This document shows, in pieces, positions 6,761 to 13,210 of a stretch of DNA of 13,262 nucleotides. A program made the translations under genes and the position numbers. Under the pieces are notes generated by a model. It did not search any database and was not told where the DNA came from. It saw only the letters and a list, made by a program, of their open reading frames with translations. Positions within the stretch are counted from its first letter, which is position 1; every line of letters begins with the position of its first letter. This DNA comes from Firmicutes bacterium UBA5473 (GTDB taxonomy: Bacteria; Bacillota; DTU084): positions 1 through 13,262 of the forward strand of contig DIQB01000042.1 in the NCBI GenBank assembly GCA_002427165.1, in the 5' to 3' direction.

Positions 6761-6769
6761 CATATGATA
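6761..6769 (+). promoter_or_regulatory. possible sporulation-type -10 element before the EVE-like gene
   Basis: CATATGATA matches the CATAnnnTA -10 pattern of sigma-K. No AC is found at the expected distance upstream, and TATGAT within it could equally be a vegetative -10. The stretch 6740-6800 also repeats ATAGCAT-like words. Weak evidence only. Confidence 0.2.
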
Positions 6770-6818
6770 TAGCATATAGCATCAAATAGCTATCAATACT
6801 TCAAAGGAGGAGTTGCCC

Positions 6819-7517
6819 ATGAGCCCCACATATTGGGTTGTGCGTCCAAATCCAGATCGAACAGACAGGATGGAGGAGTTCCTACAGCAAGATTTAATTG
6901 CCATCGGTTGGCCTCATCTACCAACGCTAAATCAGCTAAACGAAGATCAGCTCTTTGCCAAACTCCAGGTAAGTAACCCTGATGCTACCAAACGCACTTT
7001 GAAGATGCAGCAAAATATGATTATCCGCTTCTGTATGCAGATGAAAGTCGGGGATCTTGTAGTTGTACCTTATGGTAAGTTGATTTACTTTGCTCGGATC
7101 GCAGGTGATTATCGTTATAGTCGCCAGGCAATTAAAGACGGCTATCCACACCAAAGGCAAGTAGAATGGCTCCTGGAGAAAAAAGGATTTCCCCGGCTTC
7201 AGCTAGATACGACCCTCAGAGGCGCCCTCAGGCCCCAGCTTGCTCTCTATTCTGTAGAGGATTATGGTCCAAAGATTGACCAGCTGCTAGCCAGGGAGCA
7301 GTGCTCCGGGCAGCCACCAGAGCCAGAGATTATCATGCCTGTGGCAGAGAGTACACCCATCGGTGCTGTAATCAACAGGGAGCTTGTGAGCACAGCCCGA
7401 GAGGCGCTCCTTGAGACTCTTCGCTCGGAAGACCCAACAGTGCGTCTGAGAGCCGTTCAGATCATTCTTGAAAATTATCAGGCTCCACGGGGCCGGAAGC
7501 TAAAGACCGGAAGTTGA
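6819..7517 (+). CDS. EVE/PUA-like protein resembling the N-terminal domain of Mrr-type restriction enzymes
   Basis: A 232-residue protein. Residues 1 to about 140 follow the layout of the domain found at the N-terminus of Mrr-like restriction proteins, a PUA/EVE-like fold: YWVVRPNPDRTDRMEEFLQ, DLIAIGWPHL, then MKVGDLVVVPYGKLIYFARI with GDYRY, and HQRQVEWLLEKKGFPR. Such domains are thought to recognise modified bases. No endonuclease domain follows; instead there is a linker and a C-terminal helical segment (REALLETLRSEDPTVRLRAVQIIL) ending in a basic tail. It may therefore be a reader or regulator, or a partner of another enzyme. ATG 6819 lies eight bases after AAAGGAGG; the TTG at 6813 is too close to that site. 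The stop codon lies in the loop of the terminator. Function is unproven; domain assignment is from pattern reading. Confidence 0.65.
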   Translation: MSPTYWVVRPNPDRTDRMEEFLQQDLIAIGWPHLPTLNQLNEDQLFAKLQVSNPDATKRTLKMQQNMIIRFCMQMKVGDLVVVPYGKLIYFARIAGDYRYSRQAIKDGYPHQRQVEWLLEKKGFPRLQLDTTLRGALRPQLALYSVEDYGPKIDQLLAREQCSGQPPEPEIIMPVAESTPIGAVINRELVSTAREALLETLRSEDPTVRLRAVQIILENYQAPRGRKLKTGS

Positions 7518-7535
7518 ACTTCCGGTCTTTTCTAA
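7502..7535 (+). terminator. intrinsic terminator containing the stop codon of the EVE-like gene
   Basis: AAAGACCGGAAG (7502-7513) pairs perfectly with CTTCCGGTCTTT (7519-7530) across a five-base loop, followed by a short T-rich tail. The TGA stop (7515-7517) lies in the loop, so the last four sense codons form the left arm. The A-rich left arm may allow termination of the convergent minus-strand operon too. Confidence 0.8.
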
Positions 7536-7598
7536 TGGGGCAATACTGAATATGTACCTTCCGCTAAGCACTCTCGCGCCTGGTGCCTTATATCACTT

Positions 7599-8216
7599 CT
7601 ATCCATTCAGCCATTTATTAAGCTCCCTTACAAGCAAATGAACAGTTGTGGATGGATTATTATTTTCGGGATTCAGAATTTCATATTTTGACAATAGTTT
7701 TTTAGCATTGCGTATAGCATCTTGCTGTTTTTGCAACAGCAAGTCATATATACCCTTAGCATTTTTCTGATAATTAATATTAAGCAGTTGAGAAAGCTTA
7801 TCACAATATTGTTGTCTCGTCATGGCAGAATCATAATAATGAAAATGTAAGAGATACCACAACTCAAATGATTCATTGGAATAAGCAACACGTATGTCAT
7901 TTTGCTTAGCAATAGCGATGGCATTATTAAAATTCTGGGATGGAAATGAGTCTCGATCGAAGACACACCAAATCTGGTCAAATCGCTCCTTATTTCGCTT
8001 TGCCCTCCTTTTCTCTTCAAGGGCTTTTTTAACAACACTATGCGTATTAGATCCAGTTCCTACAATTTGTACATTTGTCAATCGAAACCCTTCGAAATAA
8101 TTAGGTTCTGTTTTTGTTCCCTCACAAACTATTAAGATTCTATCTCTTGTAGCTCTAGTGCCGACCTTTCTCGTTCTATTTTGTCTTCTTTTTTTATATA
8201 AATCATCGGTTCCCAT
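7599..8216 (-). CDS. RloB-like Toprim-related protein (AbiL-type second component)
   Basis: A 205-residue protein of the RloB family. The N-terminus is basic (YKKRRQNRTRKVG), then ILIVCEGTKTEPNYFEGF carries the Toprim-like glutamate Glu32; WCVFDRDSF gives the acidic pair Asp87/Asp89; and SNESFELWYLLHF (113-125) is the family signature. In Toprim folds these acids bind metal for nuclease action. Its ATG shares a base with the stop of the upstream ATPase gene (TAATG), showing coupled translation. RloB genes are typically linked to an AAA ATPase in restriction/defence loci, and this pair resembles AbiL of lactococci. The region is visibly AT-rich compared with flanking genes, suggesting horizontal transfer. 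Family call is good; anti-phage action is inferred. Confidence 0.85.
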   Translation of the reverse strand: MGTDDLYKKRRQNRTRKVGTRATRDRILIVCEGTKTEPNYFEGFRLTNVQIVGTGSNTHSVVKKALEEKRRAKRNKERFDQIWCVFDRDSFPSQNFNNAIAIAKQNDIRVAYSNESFELWYLLHFHYYDSAMTRQQYCDKLSQLLNINYQKNAKGIYDLLLQKQQDAIRNAKKLLSKYEILNPENNNPSTTVHLLVRELNKWLNG

Positions 8217-9448
8217 TAGTCTTCGTTTCCTTTCTGGGAAAAAGTATACCTCGGAATAAAAGGAATTGCTCCATATTTTCCTAGGAGATAATCTTTCTCG
8301 AAGGAAGCGTCGTTTCTAACTTTATTGTATTCAACTAGCGAATACAGTTCGCTTGCTCCATATCTATCTTTTTGCGTAAACCAAATTTGGTCACGCCTAA
8401 ATAGTTTTCTTGATAGAAGGTTTGTATCGTGAGTATTGATTATGAGCTGAGAGTTCTTTGGGTTTTGATTAATAGAATTAAAAATGCTTACGATAAAACT
8501 GGTTAGTAGCGTATGCAATCTAGAGTCAAATTCATCCACAAACAAAACTTTTCCATTTTGAAGGGCTGTTAGTATTGGGCCTAATAAAGAAAACAGTTTT
8601 CTTGTGCCGTGTGATTCATGTGTCGCCATATTAAAGTCCTTAAAATCAGTCACTTGGTTGTTTTCATCGTATTTCTTATGACGAGTAATCACATTTGTTA
8701 AAGGTAAACTAGATCTACGCCCCAAAAAAAGGTCTTCTTCTATGAGCTTAATATCTTCAATACCCAGATCGGCTGCTTGAATTAGCTCAATAAAAATATT
8801 CTTATATGTGTTGTCTTCTAGTAGAGCTAAGCTCATTTTTTTATATTGATCATCCAACCCTGAGATATTAATAATTTGGTTAAACCATTTCATTAGTTCG
8901 GTGGCAATCTTTCCGTTAAACTGTGCTACTACAGATAAAAAAAGTGCGTTCGGGCGTGTTTTCTGCTCCAATCCTTTTCCTTCATTAAATGCAGGAGAAA
9001 GCTCAAACTCTTGCTGGTTCCGTTCAAAAAGTCTTTTCTCCTTTTGCTTTGCTGAAGCATAAAGCCACTCTTTCTTCACGTGGCTTGTATCTACTTCAAA
9101 CCCATATCTGTATTGAACGCTATCATGAAGAAAAACAACTTCAAAAAAACTTGGACTATCAATTGTTTCCGTGCTCAACCTAAATGGTTCAATAGCAATA
9201 GCTTCTTCCGCTTGAAAATCCTTAGATGAATTTCTCACAAAGCTCGTCATAAAAGATAGTGCTTTAAATAAATTAGTCTTTCCGCTAGCATTTGCCCCAT
9301 AAACAATTGCGCTTTTGAGAAGTTTAATCTCTTTCTGAGGCTGAAAAATGTGGGTGGTAGCATGCTCTCTAATTCGAGTTGGGATCATACTTAACGTTAC
9401 GATTTCTTTGAACGACAAGTAATTACCAACACTAAACTCAATTAACAT
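8216..9448 (-). CDS. OLD/RloA-like AAA ATPase, partner of the RloB-like protein
   Basis: A 410-residue ABC/SMC-like ATPase. It opens with IEFSVGNYLSFKEIVTLSM, typical of RloA/AAA_15 proteins; Walker A is GANASGKT (51-58), Walker B VLFVDEFD near 300, and the histidine switch NTHDTNLL near 336-343. The region between holds the helical insertion. The start is ATG 9448, preceded by GAGGGGAG; an in-frame GTG at 9481 lies upstream of the predicted transcription start and is unlikely. Its stop overlaps the RloB-like ATG. Such ATPases sense a phage trigger and control a paired Toprim nuclease in AbiL, PARIS and Gabija-like systems, and the same is proposed here. Which named system it belongs to needs alignment. 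Confidence 0.88.
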   Translation of the reverse strand: MLIEFSVGNYLSFKEIVTLSMIPTRIREHATTHIFQPQKEIKLLKSAIVYGANASGKTNLFKALSFMTSFVRNSSKDFQAEEAIAIEPFRLSTETIDSPSFFEVVFLHDSVQYRYGFEVDTSHVKKEWLYASAKQKEKRLFERNQQEFELSPAFNEGKGLEQKTRPNALFLSVVAQFNGKIATELMKWFNQIINISGLDDQYKKMSLALLEDNTYKNIFIELIQAADLGIEDIKLIEEDLFLGRRSSLPLTNVITRHKKYDENNQVTDFKDFNMATHESHGTRKLFSLLGPILTALQNGKVLFVDEFDSRLHTLLTSFIVSIFNSINQNPKNSQLIINTHDTNLLSRKLFRRDQIWFTQKDRYGASELYSLVEYNKVRNDASFEKDYLLGKYGAIPFIPRYTFSQKGNED

Positions 9449-9472
9449 CTTCGAGTCACTCCCCTCATTTAT

Positions 9473-9500
9473 ATTATACACTACCTTTCAGGAATGTAAA
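9473..9500 (-). promoter_or_regulatory. sigma-A promoter for the ATPase/RloB operon
   Basis: TTTACA (9500-9495) and TATAAT (9478-9473) are 16 bases apart on the minus strand: a perfect -10 and a five-of-six -35. Transcription should begin near 9466, giving a very short leader of about 18 bases that begins at the ribosome binding site of ATG 9448. Confidence 0.65.
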
Positions 9501-9771
9501 CAATTAGGTGGGTTTTTCTCCTAAACCAGTTCTTTTTTTACCGTATTGCTTAAAAAACCATTTTAAGTACGAATTTTTCTCAGAAACTCTGTCAATAATA
9601 AGCAGAACTGCGCAATAAATTACTAAAGACTTATATAACCCCGATATGCGCTAAAATGAGAAGATGAAGAAATTTGTTTCTCCAAGATCTCAGCGAAGCT
9701 TGAAAAAGTGCCTGAATGTCCATGGGCACCTAAAATAGAATAATAAGCACATATTGTGTCTTTAAAAATAC
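9482..9771. other. 290-base AT-rich intergenic stretch
   Basis: Apart from the ATPase/RloB promoter at its left edge, nothing coding is recognised. A 24-codon plus-strand frame from ATG 9664 and a 62-codon minus-strand frame that reads through the terminator look like chance. A weak GTGCC/GGCAC dyad lies near 9706-9727. Confidence 0.4.
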
Positions 9772-9804
9772 TAATTCCCGTCCCAAAGTTTGAGACGGGA
9801 ATTA
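9765..9804 (-). terminator. intrinsic terminator of the amino acid ABC transporter operon
   Basis: TAATTCCCGTC (9772-9782) and GACGGGAATTA (9794-9804) form a perfect 11-bp stem, extended by CAAA/TTTG across one mismatch. Read on the minus strand, the hairpin is followed by AGTATTTTT. It lies about 24 bases after the stop of the ATPase gene. Confidence 0.8.
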
Positions 9805-9827
9805 TCTTCACAAGTAACTGTAGCGAG

Positions 9828-10601
9828 CTATCTGTCTACTAATCCTAAAAACGCCTTCAAGCGCGGATGGCTTGGCGCGGAAAGCACCTCCCGGCTCGTA
9901 CCTTCCTCAACCACAATCCCCCGGTCCATAAAGACTACCCGATCCGCAACATCCCGGGCAAAACCAATCTCATGGGTCACCACCAGCATCGTCATTCGCT
10001 CCCGGGCAAGATCCTGCATTGTCTTCAACACCTCGCCTGTAAGCTCAGGATCTAAAGCTGAGGTTGGCTCATCGAAGCAAAGCAATTCCGGATCCATAGC
10101 CAGGGCACGGGCAATTGCAACCCGCTGCTTTTGGCCTCCTGAGATCTCATAGGGGTAGTTGGTAGCTTTATCCAATAGCCCTACCTTCCCTAATAGATCC
10201 ATGGCCTTCTCCTCTGCCTCGCGTTTTGAGCGTCCCAAAACCTGCACAGGCGCCACCATAACATTCTCCAGAACGCTCATATGGGGAAAGAGGTTAAAGT
10301 TTTGAAAGACCATCCCCATCTTCCGGCGCATTCGTCTCAGCTCAGTGTCGGATACATACTGCGCCTTTCCCTGGGTTTCCTGCACCATAGGGGACCCATC
10401 AATAGCAATGCTGCCGCGATCAATCCTCTCGAGAACATTGATGGAGCGAAGAAGGGTGCTCTTGCCAGAACCCGAGGGGCCAATTAAGGCAACCACCTCT
10501 CCTTTGGAAACCTTCAGGTCGATCCCACAGAGCACCTCAAGCTCACCGAATCTTTTATAAATCCCCTGGGCCTCAACTATAGGTACCCCTGTTTCATTCA
10601 T
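9828..10601 (-). CDS. polar amino acid ABC transporter ATP-binding protein (GlnQ/HisP-like)
   Basis: A 257-residue cytoplasmic ATPase that powers the importer. Walker A GPSGSGKST is at residues 41-49; the Q-loop is in VFQNFNLFPHMSVLENV, the signature is ISGGQKQRVAIARAL, Walker B LLCFDEPTSALDPE and the H-loop VTHEIGFARDV. Length and motif order are normal for the polar amino acid (PAAT) subfamily. ATG 10601 comes 15 bases after the permease stop; its ribosome binding site AGGAAGGG overlaps that stop, so the genes are cotranscribed. It is the last gene of the operon and is followed by a terminator. Substrate cannot be deduced from this subunit. Confidence 0.96.
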   Translation of the reverse strand: MNETGVPIVEAQGIYKRFGELEVLCGIDLKVSKGEVVALIGPSGSGKSTLLRSINVLERIDRGSIAIDGSPMVQETQGKAQYVSDTELRRMRRKMGMVFQNFNLFPHMSVLENVMVAPVQVLGRSKREAEEKAMDLLGKVGLLDKATNYPYEISGGQKQRVAIARALAMDPELLCFDEPTSALDPELTGEVLKTMQDLARERMTMLVVTHEIGFARDVADRVVFMDRGIVVEEGTSREVLSAPSHPRLKAFLGLVDR

Positions 10602-10616
10602 TGTCTAAAACCCTTC

Positions 10617-11270
10617 CTACTCATAGTAACTGAAACGTGCTTCCACATAAGCGAGGACCTGCTCTAGCACAAAAGTCATTAAAAGGTAAAGAACCGCTGC
10701 CACGAAAAATGGTGTCACTGTGAAATCACGGATCGAGGCCACTGTAACCACACGCAGTAGATCCGAGAGGCTGATCACGTAAACTAATGCAGAATCCTTA
10801 ACCAAGGTGATAGCCTCATTGCCCACAGCCGGCAACACCCGCTTGAAAGCTTGGGGCAAGATGATCCGCATCATAGTTTGAGCTTTGGTCATGCCTAGTA
10901 CATCGGCTGCCTCGTGCTGTCCCCGATCTATAGACTGGATGCCCCCGCGAAAGATCTCAGCAAAATAGGCTGTGTAGTTTATAACAAAAGCCATGGCTGC
11001 CGTAGGAAAAGGATCTAGCCGAATGCCCAGATTGGGGAGTCCGTAGTAGAAGAACACCACCTGTAAAATTAGCGGGGTGCCCCGGAAAATCCAAATATAC
11101 AGTTTAGTGAGGTTGCTCAAAAGCTGATTTTTACTCATCCTCAGGCCTGCGACTAACACCCCTAGTGGAATAGAAAAAACAAGGGTAATGGCGAATAACC
11201 CAACGGTTACAGAGAGCCCACCTACCATCTGGGGCATGAGTTTAATGAAATAAGCAAAGAATTCGTTCAA
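10617..11270 (-). CDS. polar amino acid ABC transporter permease
   Basis: A 217-residue inner membrane protein with about five hydrophobic segments: SVTVGLFAITLVFSIPLGV, LYIWIFRGTPLILQVVFFYY, AAMAFVINYTAYFAEIF, LVKDSALVYVISLSDLL and VAAVLYLLMTFVLEQVL. The EAA loop that docks to the ATPase is EAADVLGMTKAQ...LPQAF, with the conserved glycine. The RGTPLILQ motif is typical of His/Glu/Gln/Arg/opine permeases. One permease gene implies a homodimer. The start appears to be TTG 11270, preceded by AAGGGGA; no better ATG is near the N-terminus of the first helix. Confidence 0.95.
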   Translation of the reverse strand: MNEFFAYFIKLMPQMVGGLSVTVGLFAITLVFSIPLGVLVAGLRMSKNQLLSNLTKLYIWIFRGTPLILQVVFFYYGLPNLGIRLDPFPTAAMAFVINYTAYFAEIFRGGIQSIDRGQHEAADVLGMTKAQTMMRIILPQAFKRVLPAVGNEAITLVKDSALVYVISLSDLLRVVTVASIRDFTVTPFFVAAVLYLLMTFVLEQVLAYVEARFSYYE

Positions 11271-11291
11271 GGCTGCTTCCCCTTATTATAG

Positions 11292-11316
11292 AGGACACAG
11301 GCTGGGCCTGTGTCCT
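11292..11316 (-). other. intercistronic hairpin between binding protein and permease genes
   Basis: AGGACACAGGC (11292-11302) and GCCTGTGTCCT (11306-11316) form a perfect 11-bp stem with a three-base loop. No T-run follows on the minus strand, so full termination is unlikely. Such hairpins often protect the binding-protein mRNA and lower expression of the downstream permease. Confidence 0.6.
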
Positions 11317-11331
11317 TCTCGTAATTGAAAA

Positions 11332-12138
11332 CTACTTGGCGAGAACTTCTGCGCCCTTCCCAAACCATTTATCTGCAATTTTTTGGGCTGCCCCATCTTC
11401 CATCATAGAATCCATAGCCTTTTGCAGCTCAGCTCTGAATGCCACATCGCTCTTGCGAACCCCAACTCCGAAATTCTCAGAGCCCAAATCCTGATCTAGC
11501 ATGCGGAAGCTATCGGGCTTGATCATCCGATAATGGCCAAAAACACAAACGTCTACGATTACTGCGTCAAGACGGCCAATCTCCAGATCCGTCAGTGCTT
11601 TTGCATTATCAGAGTACTCGTTGAGTTTAGCTAAAGAATTCTTCACTTCTGGGTGGTTGTCCAAGGCGATATTGGCGCTGGACCCACCCTGGATCCCCAC
11701 CTTTTTGCCAGCAAGATCATCTAGAGTCTGAATTGTGGAATCTGCTTTAGTCACAACTACCTGTTTGTTGTCCATATAAGGATCGGTAAAGTCAAATACC
11801 TTTCGCCTAGCCTCGGTGATGGTGCAGCCGTTCCAAATTAAGTCCACTTTCTTGCCATTGAGCTCCTGGCCGATAAAGTCCCAGACCACTGGCTGAAACC
11901 TAGCCTCTACACCCATTCTTTTGGCGGCTTCTTTAGCAAAATCAATGTCGAAGCCCACAATTTCGTTCTTCTCATCCCGAAAGCCCATGGGTGGGAAGGA
12001 ATCATCTAGGCCCACGATAAAGTAGCCTTTGGACTTAACATCTTCCCAAGAGGTGTCAGTTGCAGTTTTCTTGCCACATCCCGATAACAAGGTAAGGGCG
12101 ATCAATGCGGCGATAACTACAAAAAGCGTCTTTCTCAA
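11332..12138 (-). CDS. extracellular amino acid-binding lipoprotein (SBP_bac_3 family)
   Basis: A 268-residue lipoprotein that captures the substrate outside the membrane and delivers it to the permease. The signal peptide has basic RK, a hydrophobic core (LFVVIAALIALTL) and lipobox LSGC with lipidated Cys21. The mature part shows the family pattern: GYFIVGLDDSFPPMGF, VGFDIDFAKEAAKRMG, DLIWNGCTITEARRKVFDFT, where the arginine is the usual carboxylate ligand, and GKKVGIQGGSSA. The start is read as TTG 12138, about ten bases after AGGGAG; an ATG at 12148 is out of frame. It is first in the operon, with a promoter upstream and a hairpin downstream. Substrate is a polar amino acid, which one is unknown. 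Confidence 0.94.
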   Translation of the reverse strand: MRKTLFVVIAALIALTLLSGCGKKTATDTSWEDVKSKGYFIVGLDDSFPPMGFRDEKNEIVGFDIDFAKEAAKRMGVEARFQPVVWDFIGQELNGKKVDLIWNGCTITEARRKVFDFTDPYMDNKQVVVTKADSTIQTLDDLAGKKVGIQGGSSANIALDNHPEVKNSLAKLNEYSDNAKALTDLEIGRLDAVIVDVCVFGHYRMIKPDSFRMLDQDLGSENFGVGVRKSDVAFRAELQKAMDSMMEDGAAQKIADKWFGKGAEVLAK

Positions 12139-12186
12139 TCCAATTCATCTCCCTATTATTAATGATATAAGTACACGAACATCTAT

Positions 12187-12215
12187 ATTATAGGTTAAAT
12201 AGCAGCTTTCGTAAA
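12187..12215 (-). promoter_or_regulatory. sigma-A promoter of the amino acid transporter operon
   Basis: TTTACG (12215-12210) and TATAAT (12192-12187) are separated by 17 bases on the minus strand; the -10 is perfect and the -35 matches at four positions. It lies about 48 bases upstream of the binding protein start. No operator or riboswitch is evident in the short leader. Confidence 0.55.
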
Positions 12216-12301
12216 GTGTTTTTGCCTTTTCTTTCACGGGACAATGAAAATGTCACCCACAGGCATCAATTATTAGTAAGAAGAGCTTTCCGTTTTAGGC
12301 A

Positions 12302-12334
12302 AAAGGAAAAGCGGTTACCCTTTTGGGTACCGCT
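12302..12334 (-). terminator. intrinsic terminator of the hicAB operon
   Basis: AGCGGTTACCC (12310-12320) and GGGTACCGCT (12325-12334) pair across a TTTT loop with one bulged T. On the minus strand the hairpin is followed by TTTTCCTTTT. It begins about nine bases after the hicB stop. Confidence 0.75.
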
Positions 12335-12342
12335 CCACATTT

Positions 12343-12747
12343 TTATTCACTTTTGTTGGAAAATAACTTTTTCTCTAGTGCTTCTCTCAAGACCTCAGAA
12401 TAATTTACCTTTGCTCGCTCAGCTCTGATATTCAGCCAAGCCGGCAAGGTAACATTTTTCCTTACATTTTTGCCGTAAACTATACCAAATGTATCTAAAT
12501 CAACGAACAGATACGACTTAAGACCATTTGGTTCGTCACACTCAATAGAATCTATAGCGCTAGGGGAAGGAGCCTCTCGATCAGCATCTAGCTCATCTAA
12601 GATCCAACCGCAGGCGCATGCCATAGCATTTGCCATAGCTTCATCCAATGTATCTCCCTCTGTAACAGCTCCTGGGAGATCCGGAATAGTGACAGTAAAT
12701 CCGCCTTCCTCGCAGGGATAGAAACAGGCAGGATAGACAAATCTCAC
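12343..12747 (-). CDS. hicB: HicB antitoxin with ribbon-helix-helix C-terminus
   Basis: A 134-residue antitoxin. Residues 1-60 form the HicB partial RNase-H-like domain: YPACFYPCEEGGFTVTIPDL, PGAVTEGDTLDEAMANA, and a helix. The C-terminal part (KNVTLPAWLNIRAERAKVNY, then SEVLREALEKK) fits a ribbon-helix-helix DNA-binding domain. It binds and blocks HicA and represses the operon. GTG 12747 follows AAGGAGG at seven bases. The toxin gene lies upstream by 53 bases, the usual hicA-hicB order. Several cysteines occur near the N-terminus, which is slightly unusual. Confidence 0.93.
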   Translation of the reverse strand: MRFVYPACFYPCEEGGFTVTIPDLPGAVTEGDTLDEAMANAMACACGWILDELDADREAPSPSAIDSIECDEPNGLKSYLFVDLDTFGIVYGKNVRKNVTLPAWLNIRAERAKVNYSEVLREALEKKLFSNKSE

Positions 12748-12800
12748 AAAATCTCCTCCTTTTCATCTATATTTCATTAGGTTGCAGGCTATTAAATCAA

Positions 12801-12983
12801 TTATTTGAGACCAGCCTGCTTAAGAATGCTATTAGCTGTTTTAATTTTCAACTCCGTTTTGTGTTGAGGAATAGAAATCTTGCCAGGTTTTGAATGATGT
12901 TTATAGTAATCGTGACCGCCATTACTGTATGAATAATACCATCCATCATTTTTGATTATTTTTATTATCTCCCTAGCCGTCAT
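12801..12983 (-). CDS. hicA: HicA mRNA interferase toxin
   Basis: A 60-residue toxin with a double-stranded-RNA-binding-like fold that cleaves mRNA. It shows the family core: TAREIIKIIKNDGWYY, then NGGHDYYKHHSKPGKISIPQ with the presumed catalytic His24, and the C-terminal helix TANSILKQAGLK. Length is typical. ATG 12983 follows AGGAGG at about seven bases. The active-site histidine is intact, so the toxin is probably functional and held by HicB. The operon is transcribed from a consensus promoter. Confidence 0.94.
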   Translation of the reverse strand: MTAREIIKIIKNDGWYYSYSNGGHDYYKHHSKPGKISIPQHKTELKIKTANSILKQAGLK

Positions 12984-13007
12984 TCTATCGCCTCCTATCT
13001 AAAAACT

Positions 13008-13036
13008 ATTATAATACGCATTATGCATATTGTCAA
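13008..13036 (-). promoter_or_regulatory. perfect-consensus sigma-A promoter of hicAB
   Basis: TTGACA (13036-13031) and TATAAT (13013-13008) are exactly 17 bases apart on the minus strand, matching consensus at all twelve positions. Transcription would begin close to 13001, about 18 bases before the hicA start. Such a strong promoter needs tight repression, fitting autoregulation. Confidence 0.8.
13013..13031. promoter_or_regulatory. candidate HicB operator in the promoter spacer
   Basis: AATACGCAT-T-ATGCATATT is a 19-base palindrome with one mismatch per arm, filling the spacer between -35 and -10. Its TTATGCAT core recurs as ATGCATAA at 13105-13112 and 13125-13132. HicB or HicAB binding is inferred from position. 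Confidence 0.55.
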
Positions 13037-13104
13037 TACCTATATCGAGTATTATAAGTCCTACAAAACCGTTCTTTTGACACTAACTAGTTACTTTGAA
13101 TCAG

Positions 13105-13132
13105 ATGCATAACACGGTTCATGAATGCATAA
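13105..13132. repeat. paired ATGCATAA repeats 20 bases apart
   Basis: ATGCATAA occurs at 13105-13112 and 13125-13132, a spacing of about two helical turns. The same word, inverted, lies in the hicA promoter palindrome. They may be auxiliary repressor sites upstream of hicA. The region 13037-13181 holds no gene. Confidence 0.35.
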
Positions 13133-13181
13133 TTTTAAGACTAATAAAATACTTACAAAACCTAAAGCTAGCGTGCATGAA

Positions 13182-13210
13182 AAAACCGGGCACTGCCCGG
13201 TTTTATTATC
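13182..13210 (-). terminator. intrinsic terminator after the gene at the right edge
   Basis: AAAACCGGGC (13182-13191) and GCCCGGTTTT (13195-13204) form a perfect 10-bp GC-rich stem with a three-base loop. On the minus strand six T residues follow; on the plus strand the tail is TTTTATT, so it could work both ways. It begins immediately after a minus-strand stop codon. Confidence 0.8.

Noticed and set aside
9448..9481. GTG 9481 as start of the RloA-like ATPase
   Set aside because: It is upstream of the predicted transcription start, and the TATAAT box lies within the extension.
9623..9811. Minus-strand 62-codon frame downstream of the ABC transporter
   Set aside because: It starts inside the transporter terminator hairpin and has no recognisable pattern.
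12216..12428. Plus-strand 70-codon frame
   Set aside because: Crosses the hicAB terminator and overlaps hicB antisense; no family resemblance.
13105..13132. CRISPR or longer tandem repeat at the right end
   Set aside because: Only an 8-base word repeated twice; no repeat-spacer structure here or elsewhere in the window.
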